This document shows, one piece after another, positions 26,951 through 36,963 of a stretch of 64,000 nt of DNA. A program made the position numbers and the translations under genes. The stretch is from Phenylobacterium sp. (GTDB lineage: Bacteria; Pseudomonadota; Alphaproteobacteria; Caulobacterales; Caulobacteraceae). How positions within the stretch are numbered: the first letter of the stretch is position 1; every line of letters begins with the position of its first letter. The notes under the pieces were generated by a model that was given only the letters and a program-made list of their open reading frames with translations, was not told the origin of the DNA and did no database searches. The stretch spans positions 62,001 through 126,000 of the forward strand of contig NZ_PNLB01000014.1 in NCBI RefSeq assembly GCF_013822795.1. Reading direction: 5' to 3'.

Positions 26951-29095
26951 TTAGGCTTCTTCAGCAGCGGCCGGCTCGTCCTTCTTGCTCAGGTCTTCGC
27001 CAGTTTCCTGGTCGACGATCTTCATGCTCAGGCGGGTCTTGCCGCGGTCGTCGAAGCCCAGGAGCTTCACCTTCACCGCTTGGCCTTCCTGCAGCACGTC
27101 CGAGACCTTGGCGACGCGGTCGCTGGAGATCTGCGAGACGTGAACCAGGCCGTCCTTCGCGCCGAAGAAGTTCACGAAGGCGCCGAAGTCGACGATCTTC
27201 ACGACCTTGCCGGTGTAGATGGCGCCGATTTCCGGCTCCGAGGCGATCGACTTGATCCACTCCTTGGCCGCATCGATCTTCGACTGATCGCTGGCCGAGA
27301 CCTTGATCGTGCCGTCGTCTTCGATGTCGACCTTGGCGCCGGTCTTTTCGACGATTTCGCGGATGACCTTGCCGCCCGAACCGATGACTTCACGGATCTT
27401 GTCGACCGCGATCTTCATGGTTTCGATCTTCGGGGCGAATTCGCCCAGCTCGGCGCGCGGCGCTTCCATGGCCTTGGCCATTTCGTCGAGGATGTGCTTG
27501 CGGCCACCCTTCGCCTGCTCCAGCGCCTGCTTCATGATCGCTTCGGTGATGCCGGCGATCTTGATGTCCATCTGCAGCGAGGTGATGCCGTCCTCGGTGC
27601 CGGCGACCTTGAAGTCCATGTCGCCCAGGTGATCTTCGTCACCCAGGATGTCCGACAGAACCGCGAAGCCGTCCGATTCCAGGATCAGGCCCATGGCGAT
27701 GCCGGAGACCGGCTTCTTCAGCGGAACGCCCGCATCCATCAAGGCCAGCGACGAACCGCAGACCGAGGCCATCGAGGACGAGCCGTTCGACTCGAAGATC
27801 TCGGAGACCAGGCGGATGGTGTAGGGGAACTCTTCGGTCTTCGGCAGCATCGGACGGATCGCCCGCCAGGCCAGCTTGCCGTGGCCGACTTCGCGGCGAC
27901 CCGGCGCGCCCATGCGGCCCGTCTCCCCGACCGAGAACGGCGGGAAGTTATAGTGCAGCATGAACTTCTCGTAGTATTTGCCTTCCAGCGCGTCGATCAG
28001 CTGCTCGTCGTCGCCGGTGCCCAGGGTGGCGACCACCAGAGCCTGGGTTTCCCCACGGGTGAACAGGGCCGAACCGTGGGCACGCGGCAGCACGCCGACT
28101 TCCGAGACGATCTGGCGAACCTTGTCGACGGTGCGGCCGTCGATGCGGATGCCGGTGTCCAGGATGTTGCGACGAACGACGTCGGCTTCCAGTTCCTTGA
28201 ACACGCCGCCCAGCTTGGCCGGGTCGACGCCGGTCGGATTGGCCTCGGACTTGGCGAACTTCTCGGTCGCCTTGGCCTTCGCGGCCGAGACCGCGTCGTG
28301 ACGCTGGCCCTTGGCGACGATCTTGTAAGCCGCGGCCAGATCCTTGCCGATCAGCTTCTTCACGTCGGCCTTAATGGCGTCGGTGTCGTCCGGGGTGAAC
28401 TCGAAGGGTTCCTTGGCCGAGTGCTCGGCCAGTTCGATAATCGCGTCGATCACCGGCTGGATGCCGTTGTGGGCGAACATGACGCCCTTCAGGACCTCGT
28501 CTTCGCTGAGCTCCTGGATCTCGGATTCCACCATCATGACGGCGTCGCTGGTCGAAGCGACGACCAGGTCCATGGCCGATTCCTTCATCTCGTCGAGCGT
28601 CGGATTCAGGACGTACTCGCCGTTGATGTAGCCGACGCGCGCCGCGCCGATCGGGCCCATGAACGGGGCGCCCGAGATCACCAGGGCGGCCGAGGCGGCG
28701 ACCATGGCGACGATGTCCGGATCGTTCTCGAGGTCATGCGCCAGCACGGTGGTGACGACCTGGACTTCGTTCTTGAAGCCCTTGACGAACAGCGGGCGGA
28801 TCGGACGGTCGATCAGGCGCGAGGTGAGGGTTTCCTTCTGGCTCGGCGCGCCTTCGCGGCGAGGGAAGGAGCCGGGGATCTTGCCCGCGGCGTAGAACTT
28901 TTCCTGGTAGTTGACGGTCAGCGGGAAGAAGTCCTGCCCCGGCTTGGCGCTCTTGGCGAAGACGGCGGTGGCCAGCACCATGGTCTCGCCGTAGGTGGCC
29001 AGGACCGCGCCGTCAGCTTGACGGGCCATGCGGCCGGTTTCGAGGGTCAGCGTCTTGCCGCCCCACTCGATGGTCTTGCGTTTGATATCGAACAT
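26951..29095 (-). CDS. pnp: Polyribonucleotide nucleotidyltransferase
   Basis: Phosphorolytic 3'-5' exoribonuclease and RNA degradosome component, 714 residues. Domain order: RNase PH 1 (about 1-145), helical linker, RNase PH 2 (about 320-540, with active-site stretches such as GEGAPS-like [12 protein letters not shown] in domain 1 and [16 protein letters not shown] in domain 2), KH domain with [11 protein letters not shown] near 565, and S1 domain ([18 protein letters not shown]) near 625-690, then an acidic Ala-rich tail. Third gene of the truB-rpsO-pnp series. In enteric bacteria its leader is autoregulated through RNase III; the 247-base rpsO-pnp gap could serve the same purpose here. Confidence 0.98.
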   Translation of the reverse strand: MFDIKRKTIEWGGKTLTLETGRMARQADGAVLATYGETMVLATAVFAKSAKPGQDFFPLTVNYQEKFYAAGKIPGSFPRREGAPSQKETLTSRLIDRPIRPLFVKGFKNEVQVVTTVLAHDLENDPDIVAMVAASAALVISGAPFMGPIGAARVGYINGEYVLNPTLDEMKESAMDLVVASTSDAVMMVESEIQELSEDEVLKGVMFAHNGIQPVIDAIIELAEHSAKEPFEFTPDDTDAIKADVKKLIGKDLAAAYKIVAKGQRHDAVSAAKAKATEKFAKSEANPTGVDPAKLGGVFKELEADVVRRNILDTGIRIDGRTVDKVRQIVSEVGVLPRAHGSALFTRGETQALVVATLGTGDDEQLIDALEGKYYEKFMLHYNFPPFSVGETGRMGAPGRREVGHGKLAWRAIRPMLPKTEEFPYTIRLVSEIFESNGSSSMASVCGSSLALMDAGVPLKKPVSGIAMGLILESDGFAVLSDILGDEDHLGDMDFKVAGTEDGITSLQMDIKIAGITEAIMKQALEQAKGGRKHILDEMAKAMEAPRAELGEFAPKIETMKIAVDKIREVIGSGGKVIREIVEKTGAKVDIEDDGTIKVSASDQSKIDAAKEWIKSIASEPEIGAIYTGKVVKIVDFGAFVNFFGAKDGLVHVSQISSDRVAKVSDVLQEGQAVKVKLLGFDDRGKTRLSMKIVDQETGEDLSKKDEPAAAEEA

Positions 29096-29307
29096 TTTGC
29101 TTCTTTCTCATCCCGCGGGCGTATTCCCAACGGGGGCGGACAGGGCGTCGGGGTTCCGAAATCCTCTCCAAACGATCAGGCGATGAGGATTGCTATGGAA
29201 CCCTCGGTGTGTAGCGGACGTCCTGACTTGGACCGCCCGGATCGCCGTTTTGTTCCCTTCGGCCTGTCGCGAAGGAAGCGGCGCTGTAGATAGTGCCTGA
29301 TACGCAA

Positions 29308-29329
29308 AGCCCCCGGTTTCCCGGGGGCT
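29308..29329 (-). terminator. Intrinsic terminator of rpsO
   Basis: Perfect 9-base stem (AGCCCCCGG with CCGGGGGCT) closed on the minus strand by a GAAA loop and followed by TTTGCG, 13 bases after the rpsO stop. It would partly separate rpsO from pnp. Confidence 0.85.
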
Positions 29330-29342
29330 GACCTCTCGGTCC

Positions 29343-29612
29343 TTAGCGGCGCAGGCCCAGCTTTTCGATCAGCGCCTGATAGCGGCCCTCGTCGGACTTC
29401 TTCAGGTGATCGAGCAACGAACGACGCGCGGAAACCAGCTTCAGCAGGCCGCGGCGCGAGTGGTTGTCTTTCTTGTGGGTCTTGAAGTGCTCGGTGAGGT
29501 TGGAGATCCGCTCAGAGTAGATCGCCACCTGCACTTCAGCGCTTCCGGTGTCACCGGCCGAACGGCCGTGGGTCTTGATGAGCTCAGCTTTGCGCTCGAG
29601 AGTAATCGACAT
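29343..29612 (-). CDS. rpsO: 30S ribosomal protein S15
   Basis: Primary 16S rRNA-binding protein of the small subunit platform, 89 residues, exactly the family length. The conserved [27 protein letters not shown] core and the final helix ([13 protein letters not shown]) are present. It starts three bases after the truB stop, so truB and rpsO are one message, and is followed by a hairpin terminator before pnp. Confidence 0.98.
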   Translation of the reverse strand: MSITLERKAELIKTHGRSAGDTGSAEVQVAIYSERISNLTEHFKTHKKDNHSRRGLLKLVSARRSLLDHLKKSDEGRYQALIEKLGLRR

Positions 29613-29615
29613 CGG

Positions 29616-30560
29616 CTAGTCTCCGCTCTTTTCCAGATGAAAGACCCGTGAAGGCTCGAGCTTGCCTGCACGCATCTCGCAGAGCGCCACTACGACCCCG
29701 TCCGCCATGGCCGAAACGGTTCGAGTCCCGGGGCTTAGCCGGGCCTTGAGCGCTTCTACCTGTCGGGGAACGAGAACGATCGGCCGTCCCTGCTTCAACT
29801 TGAAAGCGTCTTCGGCGGTCACGGCCAGCTCCGGGATGTCGTCCAGGGCGGTCTCGACCGGAAGCAATGCCTCCAAGCAGCGGGCCTTATGGCCCAAATC
29901 TTCCAACAATTCCAGCGTTATCGAGGAGTCCTCGTCGAACGGGCCGACGCGGGTGCGGCGCAGGGCGCTGACGTGGGCGCAGGCCCCCAGCCGCTCGGCG
30001 ATGTCGCGGACGATGGCGCGGACATAGGTGCCCTTGCCGCACTCGACGGCGATCTCGATGTGATCGGCGTCGGGAACGTCGATCACTCGCGCCCCGTAGA
30101 TCGAGATTTCGCGCGCCTTCAGTTCCACCGTCTCGCCGGCGCGGGCCAGGTCGTAGGCGCGCTCGCCATCGACCTTCACCGCCGAAAAAGCCGGCGGGAC
30201 CTGCAGGATGTCGCCGATGAACTCCGGCAGCACCGCCTCGACCTGCTCGCGGGTCGGGCGCACGTCGGAGGTCGCGGTCGTCGCGCCCTCGCGATCGAAG
30301 CTGGCGGTCGTGCGACCCCACTCGATGGTGAACCGATAGGCCTTGTCCGCGTCCATCAGGAACGAAACGGTCTTGGTCGCCTCGCCCAACGCGATCGGCA
30401 GGATGCCGGTGGCCAGCGGGTCGAGGGTGCCGGCGTGCCCGGCCTTCTGGGCGTTGAAGATCCGCCGCACCCGACCGACGGCCTGGGTCGAGCCAAAGTC
30501 GTACGGCTTGTCGAGGTTGACCCAGCCCGAGATCGCATCGCCCTTCTTGCGGCGAGCCAT
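29616..30560 (-). CDS. truB: tRNA pseudouridine-55 synthase
   Basis: Makes pseudouridine 55 in the T-loop of tRNAs. The protein has 314 residues with catalytic D47 in [15 protein letters not shown], followed by the family motifs AYRFTIEWG and [20 protein letters not shown]. The C-terminal PUA-like region holds about residues 245-310. The ATG overlaps the rbfA stop as ATGA. It is followed three bases later by rpsO. Confidence 0.97.
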   Translation of the reverse strand: MARRKKGDAISGWVNLDKPYDFGSTQAVGRVRRIFNAQKAGHAGTLDPLATGILPIALGEATKTVSFLMDADKAYRFTIEWGRTTASFDREGATTATSDVRPTREQVEAVLPEFIGDILQVPPAFSAVKVDGERAYDLARAGETVELKAREISIYGARVIDVPDADHIEIAVECGKGTYVRAIVRDIAERLGACAHVSALRRTRVGPFDEDSSITLELLEDLGHKARCLEALLPVETALDDIPELAVTAEDAFKLKQGRPIVLVPRQVEALKARLSPGTRTVSAMADGVVVALCEMRAGKLEPSRVFHLEKSGD

Positions 30561-30997
30561 CAGTCTTCGTCCTTCCAGGAGCCGGACGGCGGCTGGGGCG
30601 CGAGGTCCTGGGCGACGCGCGGGTCATCGAACAGGCGGCCGATGCGGGCCGCCTCGTCGAAGCTCTCGTCGTGCAGGAACTTCAGGTCGGGCGTGAATTT
30701 CATGTCGATCGACCGGCCCAGGCGGCCACGCAGAAACTTGGCGTGGCGGTTCAGCGCCTTGACCACGTCGCCGGCGTGCTCGCCGCCAAGCGGTTCGATG
30801 AAGCAGACCGCATGGCGCAGGTCGGGGCTCATCCGGACCTCGGTCACCGTGACCGAGACGCCGACAAGCGCCTCGTCATTGAAGTCCTCTTCGCGGAGGA
30901 TCTCGACCAGGGCGTGGCGCATCAGTTCACCGGCGCGAAGCTGGCGCTGGGACGGGCCCGCCGGGACCGCGCGGCCCTTGGGGGAAGTACGTTTCAT
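30560..30997 (-). CDS. rbfA: 30S ribosome-binding factor A
   Basis: Late 30S maturation and cold-adaptation factor, 145 residues, KH-type fold (type II). Seen: [12 protein letters not shown] near residue 25, [25 protein letters not shown], and [34 protein letters not shown] polar tail with a short QPPSGSW segment follows. In most alphaproteobacteria it sits directly after infB; here three unrelated genes come between. Its stop overlaps the truB start. Confidence 0.97.
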   Translation of the reverse strand: MKRTSPKGRAVPAGPSQRQLRAGELMRHALVEILREEDFNDEALVGVSVTVTEVRMSPDLRHAVCFIEPLGGEHAGDVVKALNRHAKFLRGRLGRSIDMKFTPDLKFLHDESFDEAARIGRLFDDPRVAQDLAPQPPSGSWKDED

Positions 30998-31082
30998 GGC
31001 TTGCCTCTAACGACCTGGCCGGCGGATCGGACGCGGCGGCTCAGGAGAAGGGCGCGCTTCTAGGCGCGCGAGGTCAAGAAGT

Positions 31083-31880
31083 CTAGCCCGCGCCGGTCCG
31101 CTCCCGAAAGAACGCAAGGACCCGGGTCTCGGCTTCCTTGGTCGGTCCGTCTTCCGCAAGATTGATGGTCAGCACCGAGTGCGGATGCTTGAGGCCGCCG
31201 GGCGCGGCGTGCTTCGGATCAATCTCGATCGCTTCGAACTTGTCGCCGAACTCACGCTTGTAGGTGTCGAAGCGCGCGTCCGGCACGAACGGGTCGCCGT
31301 AGAAGCGCAGGCCGATCATCGACAGCCCCTCCTCGTCGAAACGCTTGCGGGCGCACGAAACCTCGGCCGGCGAGGCGCCGATCCCGGCGGCCCGCTCGGG
31401 CTTGCTCGCCCCCAGCGGCAGCGACGGCTGCGACAGCACCGGGGCGACGACCGACGGCTCGGTCATCATCGCCAGGGCGAAGCCGCCGGTGAAGCACATG
31501 CCCACGGCGCCGACGCCCTTGCCGCCGCATTCGGCATGCGCCTTGCGCGACAACGCTTTCAACCATTCGACGATCGGGCTCGACTTGTCCGCGGCCCAGA
31601 CGTTGAACTCGCGGCGGATGCAGATCCCGCCAAGCATGGTCAGGGCGCTGAGCGGATGGCTGGCCGGGCGGCCGGGCTCGCCGAACAGATGAGGGCAGTA
31701 GACGGTCATGCCCGCGGCGGCGATCCGGTCGGCGAAGCGGACGACCAGCGGATGCAGCCCCGGCATCTCATGGATGACGATAACCGCCGGGCCCGAGCCG
31801 CGCCTATAGACGTTGCGCGTCCAGCGTCCGTCGTCGAAGGCGAACTTCTCGTACTGCGCCAGCGCCGCTTCGTAGCCCAT
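31083..31880 (-). CDS. Dienelactone hydrolase family protein
   Basis: Alpha/beta hydrolase of 265 residues in the dienelactone hydrolase family, cytosolic. Nucleophile C129 in GMCFTGG, a Glu at residue 38 (HEMPG) that in DLH holds the cysteine, an Asp in YGDPFVP (about 196) and a His in HPHSVL. No other catechol-degradation gene is nearby, so the substrate is probably not a chloroaromatic lactone; many family members have unknown substrates. It lies between infB and rbfA, co-directional with them, 41 bases after a DUF2939 lipoprotein gene. Confidence 0.88.
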   Translation of the reverse strand: MGYEAALAQYEKFAFDDGRWTRNVYRRGSGPAVIVIHEMPGLHPLVVRFADRIAAAGMTVYCPHLFGEPGRPASHPLSALTMLGGICIRREFNVWAADKSSPIVEWLKALSRKAHAECGGKGVGAVGMCFTGGFALAMMTEPSVVAPVLSQPSLPLGASKPERAAGIGASPAEVSCARKRFDEEGLSMIGLRFYGDPFVPDARFDTYKREFGDKFEAIEIDPKHAAPGGLKHPHSVLTINLAEDGPTKEAETRVLAFFRERTGAG

Positions 31881-31921
31881 CGCACCCTCCCCTAACGCCG
31901 TTCGGCGAAGGGAGCTTAGCC

Positions 31922-32431
31922 CTAACGGGCCTTGGTGCGCAGCATGGAAAGATCGCCCTCGAAGCCGGACAGCCGCCAGGTCCCCTGCTCTTCAGTGAAG
32001 GTCAGCAGGCAGGGGCCGTCCTTCTTGCGTGGCACGCAGACCTGGCCCTCGCCGACCGATTTGAGCTGACCGCCGATCACCATCGGACCGGGCAAAGGCT
32101 TGGCCGCATCGTAGCCGTAATAGGCCGCGACAGAGCGGAACACGCCAGGCTGAATCAGCGCCTCGCCGGCCAGGTCCGCCAGGGTCGGAGCGATCAGCGC
32201 GCCCAGGGCGGCCAAGCCGTCGTTCGCCCCCGACTTACGCGTCTCGGCCATCATCCGGGCTTCGATCTGGCGTTTCAGCGCGGGTCGGTCGACATGCGCC
32301 TCGAAGGCGGCCTTGTCGTTGTCGCGGATCGAGACCAGCAGCGCATGCACGTCGGTCGCCGCGTCGTAGCGTTGGGCGGTGGCGCAGGCCGAAAGGATAA
32401 GCGCGGCCAGCGCCAAAATCAGAACTCTCAT
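31922..32431 (-). CDS. Putative lipoprotein, DUF2939 type
   Basis: Protein of 169 residues with a lipoprotein signal ending LILSAC (Cys about residue 16). The mature part has the pattern RYDAATDVHALLVSIRDND..AFEAHVDRPALKRQIEARM that I associate with DUF2939, a family without known function, and a C-terminal beta-rich region with LTFTEEQGTWRLSGFEG. The start at 32431 overlaps the lipocalin stop as ATGA; the longer open frame upstream is the lipocalin gene in another frame. Probably an inner- or outer-membrane-anchored periplasmic protein. Confidence 0.82.
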   Translation of the reverse strand: MRVLILALAALILSACATAQRYDAATDVHALLVSIRDNDKAAFEAHVDRPALKRQIEARMMAETRKSGANDGLAALGALIAPTLADLAGEALIQPGVFRSVAAYYGYDAAKPLPGPMVIGGQLKSVGEGQVCVPRKKDGPCLLTFTEEQGTWRLSGFEGDLSMLRTKAR

Positions 32432-32973
32432 CGGGGGGTCGCCAGTTGTTGTGTGTAGCGCAGCATGCCGGTGTCGTATCCCAAGGCCTCGACGCGCGCC
32501 AACAGGGCGATGCGTTCGGCTTCCGAGGGGCGCGGCTCGCGCGTGAGCAGCCAAAGGAAGCGGCCCGAGCCCTCGCCGACGATCGCCCACTCGTAGTTCT
32601 CGCCGCGGTCGAGCACCCAGTAGTTGGTCAGCAGAGCTGGGCCAAAGAATGACACCCGGAATTTAGCGGCCAGGCGGTCGCCGGCCGGATAGGCCTTGCC
32701 GTCCGAAACCCTGATCGGACCGCGGACCGAGCCTTCGCGGCAGGTGTTCTTGACCCCCACCTCGCCGGTGGGCAGCACCGAGTACTCCGCGGTCACCGCC
32801 TCGCAGCCCCGCTCGAAACGGTTTTCGTACCGGGCAAATTCGTGCCAGAGGCCGAGATAGCGGCCCAGCTCGACCGGCTTGGCGGGCTCTGGAACATCAT
32901 TGTTGCCGACCGGACCGCCGGCGCAGGCGGCGATCGCCAGCACCCCGAGGGCGGCGGCGAGAAGATTGCGCAT
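32428..32973 (-). CDS. Lipocalin family lipoprotein (Blc-like)
   Basis: Bacterial lipocalin of 181 residues. Lipoprotein signal ends AIAAC; the first conserved lipocalin region is GRYLGLWHEFARYENRFERGC (shown in outline: the GxW motif), then NTCREGSVRGPIRVSDGKA and the TNYWVLDRGENYEWAIVGEGSGRFLWLL strand, with TREPRPSE. In Escherichia coli Blc binds lysophospholipids at the outer membrane and is induced in stationary phase; a similar cell-envelope role is inferred. First gene of the lipocalin-DUF2939-DLH group inserted after infB. Confidence 0.93.
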   Translation of the reverse strand: MRNLLAAALGVLAIAACAGGPVGNNDVPEPAKPVELGRYLGLWHEFARYENRFERGCEAVTAEYSVLPTGEVGVKNTCREGSVRGPIRVSDGKAYPAGDRLAAKFRVSFFGPALLTNYWVLDRGENYEWAIVGEGSGRFLWLLTREPRPSEAERIALLARVEALGYDTGMLRYTQQLATPR

Positions 32974-33039
32974 TCAGGCTCCTGAGTTGGCCTCCGCCAG
33001 GGGGAATGCCCACCGCGGCGATTGGCTCCGGAATGCAAA

Positions 33040-33063
33040 AGGCCTCCGGTTTCCCGGAGGCCT
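33040..33063 (-). terminator. Intrinsic terminator of infB
   Basis: Perfect 10-base stem (AGGCCTCCGG with CCGGAGGCCT) closed on the minus strand by a GAAA loop and followed by TTTTGC, 22 bases after the infB stop. It ends the rimP-nusA-ylxR-infB message and lies upstream of the lipocalin gene. Confidence 0.88.
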
Positions 33064-33085
33064 GATGTCTTGACTGCAACGCCGC

Positions 33086-36000
33086 CTAGAGGCTGCGCGC
33101 GACCTCTTCGAGGCTGAAGCACTCGATGATGTCGCCTTCCTTGATGTCCTGGAAGCCCTCGAAGAACATCCCGCACTCGACACCGGAGCCGACCTCGGCG
33201 ACTTCGTCCTTGAAGCGCTTGAGGGTCCGCAGGGTGCCCAGTTCGAGAACGACGATGTCCTCGCGGATGATCCGGACGCGAGCGCCGCGGCGAACCACGC
33301 CCTCGGTGACCCGGCAACCGGCGACGCGGCCAACCTTGGTGATGTCGAACACCTGCAGGACGCGCGCGTTGCCCAGGAAGGTCTCGCGTTGCTCCGGCGC
33401 CAGCATGCCCGAGAGCACGCCTTTGATGTCGTCGATCAGGTCGTAGATGATCGCGTAGTAGCGGATTTCGACGCCTTCGCGTTCGGCCAAGGTCTGGGCC
33501 TGCTTCGAAGCGCGGACGTTGAAGCCGATGATCGGCGCGCCCGAACCCTTGGCCAGCATGACGTCGCTTTCGCTGATCGCACCGGCGCCCTGGAGGATGA
33601 TCCGCGCGCGGACCTCATCGGTGGCCAGCTTGTCCAGCGAGCCGACGATGGCTTCGGCCGAACCCTGCACGTCCGCCTTGATGATGACCGGCAGCTCCGA
33701 GATCTTCTTGTCCTGAAGCTTGGCCATGAAGTCGGCCATGGTGACGCCGCCAGCGACCGGCGAACCGGCCTTCTCGCGCTTCACGCGGGTCCGATACTCG
33801 GTCAGCTCACGGGCGCGGGCCTCGTTTTCCACGACCGCGAAGGGCTCACCCGGGCTGGGCGTGCCGTCGAGGCCGAGGATTTCCACCGGCACCGACGGGC
33901 CGGCCGAGTCGAGCTGCTCGTCGCGTTCGTTCAGCAGGGCGCGAACCCGGCCGAAGTTGGCGCCGGCGACGACGATGTCGCCGCGCTTCAGGGTGCCGCG
34001 CTTGACCAGAACCGTCGAAACGGCGCCGCGGCCGCGGTCGAGCTTGGCCTCGATGACCGTGCCGTCCGCGGTGCGGTCCGGGTTGGCCTTCAGGTCCATC
34101 ATCTCGGCCTGCACCAGGATCGCCTCAATGAGGTTTTCCAGGCCGGTCTTCTTCAAGGCCGAGACTTCGATCACCTGGGTGTCGCCACCGAGGCTTTCGA
34201 CGACGATCTCGTGCTGCAGCAGCTCGTTGATCACCCGCTGCGGATTGGCGTCGGGCTTATCGATCTTGTTGATGGCCACGATGATCGGAGCGCCGGCCGC
34301 CTTGGCGTGCTGGATCGCTTCGGCCGTCTGCGGCATGACGCCGTCGTCGGCCGCGACCACGAGGACCACAATGTCGGTGACGTCCGCGCCGCGAGCCCGC
34401 ATCGCCGAGAAGGCGGCGTGGCCAGGGGTGTCGAGGAAGGTCACGGCCTGGCCGTCGGCCAGACGCACCTGATAGGCGCCGATGTGCTGGGTGATGCCGC
34501 CATGCTCGCCGCCGGCGACATCGGCCGAACGCAGGGCGTCCAGCAGCGAGGTCTTGCCGTGGTCGACGTGGCCCATGACCGCCACGACCGGCGGCCGCGA
34601 CACCAGGTTGTCGTCGATATCCTCTTCGCCGATGAAGCCTTCTTCGACGTCGGATTCCGAAACGCGCCGCACGGTGTGACCGAACTCGGTGGCCACCAGC
34701 TCAGCGGTGTCGTTGTCGATGACGTCGTTGATCTTCAGCATCACGCCCTGACGCATCAGGAACTTGATGATCTCGACGCCGCGGGTCGCCATCCGATTGG
34801 CGAGCTCCGCCACGGTGATGACGTCCGGGATGACCACTTCACGGGCCGCGCGGGCCTGCTCCTGGCCGCCGCCCTTGCGCTTTTCACGTTCACGTTCACG
34901 CGCCCGGCGGACCGAGGCCAGCGAACGCATCCGTTCGACCGCACCCTCGTCGTCACCGGCCACGGCCTGGATGGTCAGACGGCCTTCGCGACGCTGCGCG
35001 GCGCCCTTCACACGGCTGATCGCCTTGTTGGGGGCGTTCGCCGCGGCCTTGCGGCGGGTATCCTCGTCATCGTCCGGACGGCGACCGGCCTCGCCGGGCC
35101 GCGGGGCCTGGCGGGTGGCGCGCTGGATCTCAGGCGTCGCGGGCGGAGCGTTCGGCGCAGCGCCGCGCGGCGGACGCGGGCCGCCGGGACGATCGCCAGG
35201 ACGCCCGGCGCCGGGGGCCGGACGCGGCGCCAGGGCCGAGTAACGGACCGGCTCGCCGCTGGGACGCGGACGGTCGCCCTGCGGACGATCACCTTGCGGG
35301 CGATTGCCGTGGGGACGATCGCCCTGCGGACGGTCACCCTGCGGACGCGGGCCACGGTCGTCGCGCGGCGGACGCGGAGCGTCGGCGCGCGGCGCGCGTT
35401 GGCCGAAGTTCATGTTCTCGTAGCGGCCCGGAGCGCGCTCCGGACGATAGGTCGTCGTCGTCGGGCGATCGTCGCGACGCTCGCGCGAGGGTTCGTAGGT
35501 GCGGGTCTGGCCCGGCGAGCTGCGATGACCATCCGAGCGCGGGCCGTCAGAACGCGGCCCCTCGCTGCGGGGAGCATCAGAGCGCGGCGTTTCGGCGCGC
35601 GGCGGGGCTTCCGTCCGCGCGACGGGCGCCTGAGGCGCGGGCGTCGGGGTCGGCGCAGGCGCGGCCGGCGCGACGGGCGCCTCGGCGCGGGGCGCTTCGG
35701 GAGCCGGGGGCTCGACCGCGGCGGGCGGAGCAGCTGCAACAGGCGGCGCGGCGACCGGCGCGGGCGCAGGCGCTTCAACCGGCTTGGCCGCGGCGGCGGC
35801 GCGGGCGGCCTCGGCGTCGGCGCGGGCGCGCTCTTCACTGGCCCGCTGCTCGTTGGCCTGGCGAGCCTGATGCTCACGCGCCAGCTCGATGGCGCGCTGG
35901 CGGGCGCGCTGCTCGTCGGCCGACAGGCCCGAACCGTCGTTCGACGATCCGCCTTGCGACGGACGCGGCGAGGACGGCTGCGGCGAGTAGGCGCGCTTCT

Positions 36001-36202
36001 CGGCCGAAGACGGCGCAGCAAGGTTTCCCGTCGGCGCGGCATGCGTGCGCTGGCGCTTGGTCTCCACGACCACAGTCTTGGAGCGACCGTGGCTGAAGCT
36101 TTGCTTCACCGTGCCCGCACTGACCGATCCAGCCCCACGGGGCTTGAGGGTCAGGGGAGCTCGCCCACCAGGGGCCCGGCCGTTGTCGTTCTCGTCGCTC
36201 AT
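33086..36202 (-). CDS. infB: Translation initiation factor IF-2
   Basis: GTPase that places initiator tRNA on the 30S subunit, 1038 residues. N terminus: a short IF2 N-terminal region, then a long Arg/Pro/Ala/Gly-rich disordered arm (about 40-420) with five-residue repeats, an IF2 assembly domain (about 460-520), then the G domain with [20 protein letters not shown] and NKIDKPDAN, followed by domains II-IV ending in [24 protein letters not shown]. The basic arm is longer than in enteric IF2 but normal for alphaproteobacteria. Confidence 0.98.
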   Translation of the reverse strand: MSDENDNGRAPGGRAPLTLKPRGAGSVSAGTVKQSFSHGRSKTVVVETKRQRTHAAPTGNLAAPSSAEKRAYSPQPSSPRPSQGGSSNDGSGLSADEQRARQRAIELAREHQARQANEQRASEERARADAEAARAAAAAKPVEAPAPAPVAAPPVAAAPPAAVEPPAPEAPRAEAPVAPAAPAPTPTPAPQAPVARTEAPPRAETPRSDAPRSEGPRSDGPRSDGHRSSPGQTRTYEPSRERRDDRPTTTTYRPERAPGRYENMNFGQRAPRADAPRPPRDDRGPRPQGDRPQGDRPHGNRPQGDRPQGDRPRPSGEPVRYSALAPRPAPGAGRPGDRPGGPRPPRGAAPNAPPATPEIQRATRQAPRPGEAGRRPDDDEDTRRKAAANAPNKAISRVKGAAQRREGRLTIQAVAGDDEGAVERMRSLASVRRAREREREKRKGGGQEQARAAREVVIPDVITVAELANRMATRGVEIIKFLMRQGVMLKINDVIDNDTAELVATEFGHTVRRVSESDVEEGFIGEEDIDDNLVSRPPVVAVMGHVDHGKTSLLDALRSADVAGGEHGGITQHIGAYQVRLADGQAVTFLDTPGHAAFSAMRARGADVTDIVVLVVAADDGVMPQTAEAIQHAKAAGAPIIVAINKIDKPDANPQRVINELLQHEIVVESLGGDTQVIEVSALKKTGLENLIEAILVQAEMMDLKANPDRTADGTVIEAKLDRGRGAVSTVLVKRGTLKRGDIVVAGANFGRVRALLNERDEQLDSAGPSVPVEILGLDGTPSPGEPFAVVENEARARELTEYRTRVKREKAGSPVAGGVTMADFMAKLQDKKISELPVIIKADVQGSAEAIVGSLDKLATDEVRARIILQGAGAISESDVMLAKGSGAPIIGFNVRASKQAQTLAEREGVEIRYYAIIYDLIDDIKGVLSGMLAPEQRETFLGNARVLQVFDITKVGRVAGCRVTEGVVRRGARVRIIREDIVVLELGTLRTLKRFKDEVAEVGSGVECGMFFEGFQDIKEGDIIECFSLEEVARSL
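35271..35345 (-). repeat. Five tandem 15-base repeats within infB
   Basis: Five imperfect copies of a 15-base unit (for example CGGTCGCCCTGCGGA at 35271-35285) encode the repeat QGDRP in the disordered arm of IF-2, with the middle copy changed to HGNRP. A second set of RSDGP-type repeats lies near 35525-35590. Copy number is likely to vary between strains by slippage. Confidence 0.85.
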
Positions 36203-36276
36203 GCGCTCGCTTTACATATCGGCCGGGACGGTCCCGACCACGGACATTCCAATAGCTCTAGGCGCGCGAAACCGGT

Positions 36277-36957
36277 TCAGGTTCCGCCCGCCTCAGGAGG
36301 CTTTTCCTCGCGCCAACTCTCGGGAAGGAGCGGGCGGAAGCCAGATAGTCTCTGGACGTCTTTCGTCCAGCGATCGGCGCCGCGCCCCGCAAGGAAGGCG
36401 GTGTGTATCACATTCTCGGCCCCCAAGGCCAAACCCAATTCCTCGGCGTCGAAGAGTCCGCAAAGCTGCGGCGGTTTGGGTGACTTGCGGGCCACATTCA
36501 GGATCTTGCGGCGGCCATCGGCGGCGCCGTCGGACGCCTCGATCAACCACGCAGCCTTGCCGGCGTTCAGGGTCGAAACGACCTTCTCGAACCCCGAGAT
36601 AAGCTCGCCGGCGCGTTTCGCAAGCCCGAGACCATCCAGGATCCGACGCCGCAACAGCGTCTCGACCTGATCGGCGAGGTCGGCCGGGGCGTTGAGCTTG
36701 GCCTTGGCGGCGCGGGCGAAATGGCCCTTCTTCGCCGCGATCTCCACCGACGCGCGGTCGGCGGCGACCCAGAGCCCGCGGCCCGGCAACTTGCGCGCCA
36801 GATCGGGAACCACGAGGCCGCCGGGCCCGGCGACGAACCGCACCAGGACGGCCTCGTCCATCACCTGACCCGAGACGATATCCCGCCGTTCCCTCGCGGC
36901 CTGCGCGAGGGTCTTGGGGGCCGCCGTCCGGGCCGGGATGGAAGCAGGCGCGTTCAC
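36277..36957 (-). CDS. YlxR/DUF448 RNA-binding protein with L7Ae-like domain
   Basis: Two-part protein of 226 residues between nusA and infB. N-terminal YlxR domain (about 18-90) with RERRDIVSGQ and PGRGLWVAADR; the Cys common in other YlxR proteins (RRCIV) is Asp here. C-terminal domain (about 105-185) with LGLAKRAGELISGFEKV is L7Ae/L30e-like, an RNA-binding fold. The family is thought to bind RNA and to act on transcription or RNase P in Gram-positives; its role here is inferred from its fixed place in the operon. Six bases separate it from the nusA stop. Confidence 0.92.
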   Translation of the reverse strand: MNAPASIPARTAAPKTLAQAARERRDIVSGQVMDEAVLVRFVAGPGGLVVPDLARKLPGRGLWVAADRASVEIAAKKGHFARAAKAKLNAPADLADQVETLLRRRILDGLGLAKRAGELISGFEKVVSTLNAGKAAWLIEASDGAADGRRKILNVARKSPKPPQLCGLFDAEELGLALGAENVIHTAFLAGRGADRWTKDVQRLSGFRPLLPESWREEKPPEAGGT

Positions 36958-36963
36958 CTGGGC

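Noticed and set aside
26411..29293. Long plus-strand open frame of 960 codons across pnp
   Set aside because: Antisense to intact pnp and the SRAP gene; no recognisable domain in the translation.
29096..29342. tRNA or small RNA gene in the rpsO-pnp gap
   Set aside because: No cloverleaf pattern or T-loop consensus is visible; only the rpsO terminator and leader sequence.
33389..36670. Long plus-strand open frame of about 1090 codons across infB
   Set aside because: It is antisense to a complete, well-conserved infB; its Arg/His/Gly-rich composition is typical of antisense frames in high-G+C DNA.
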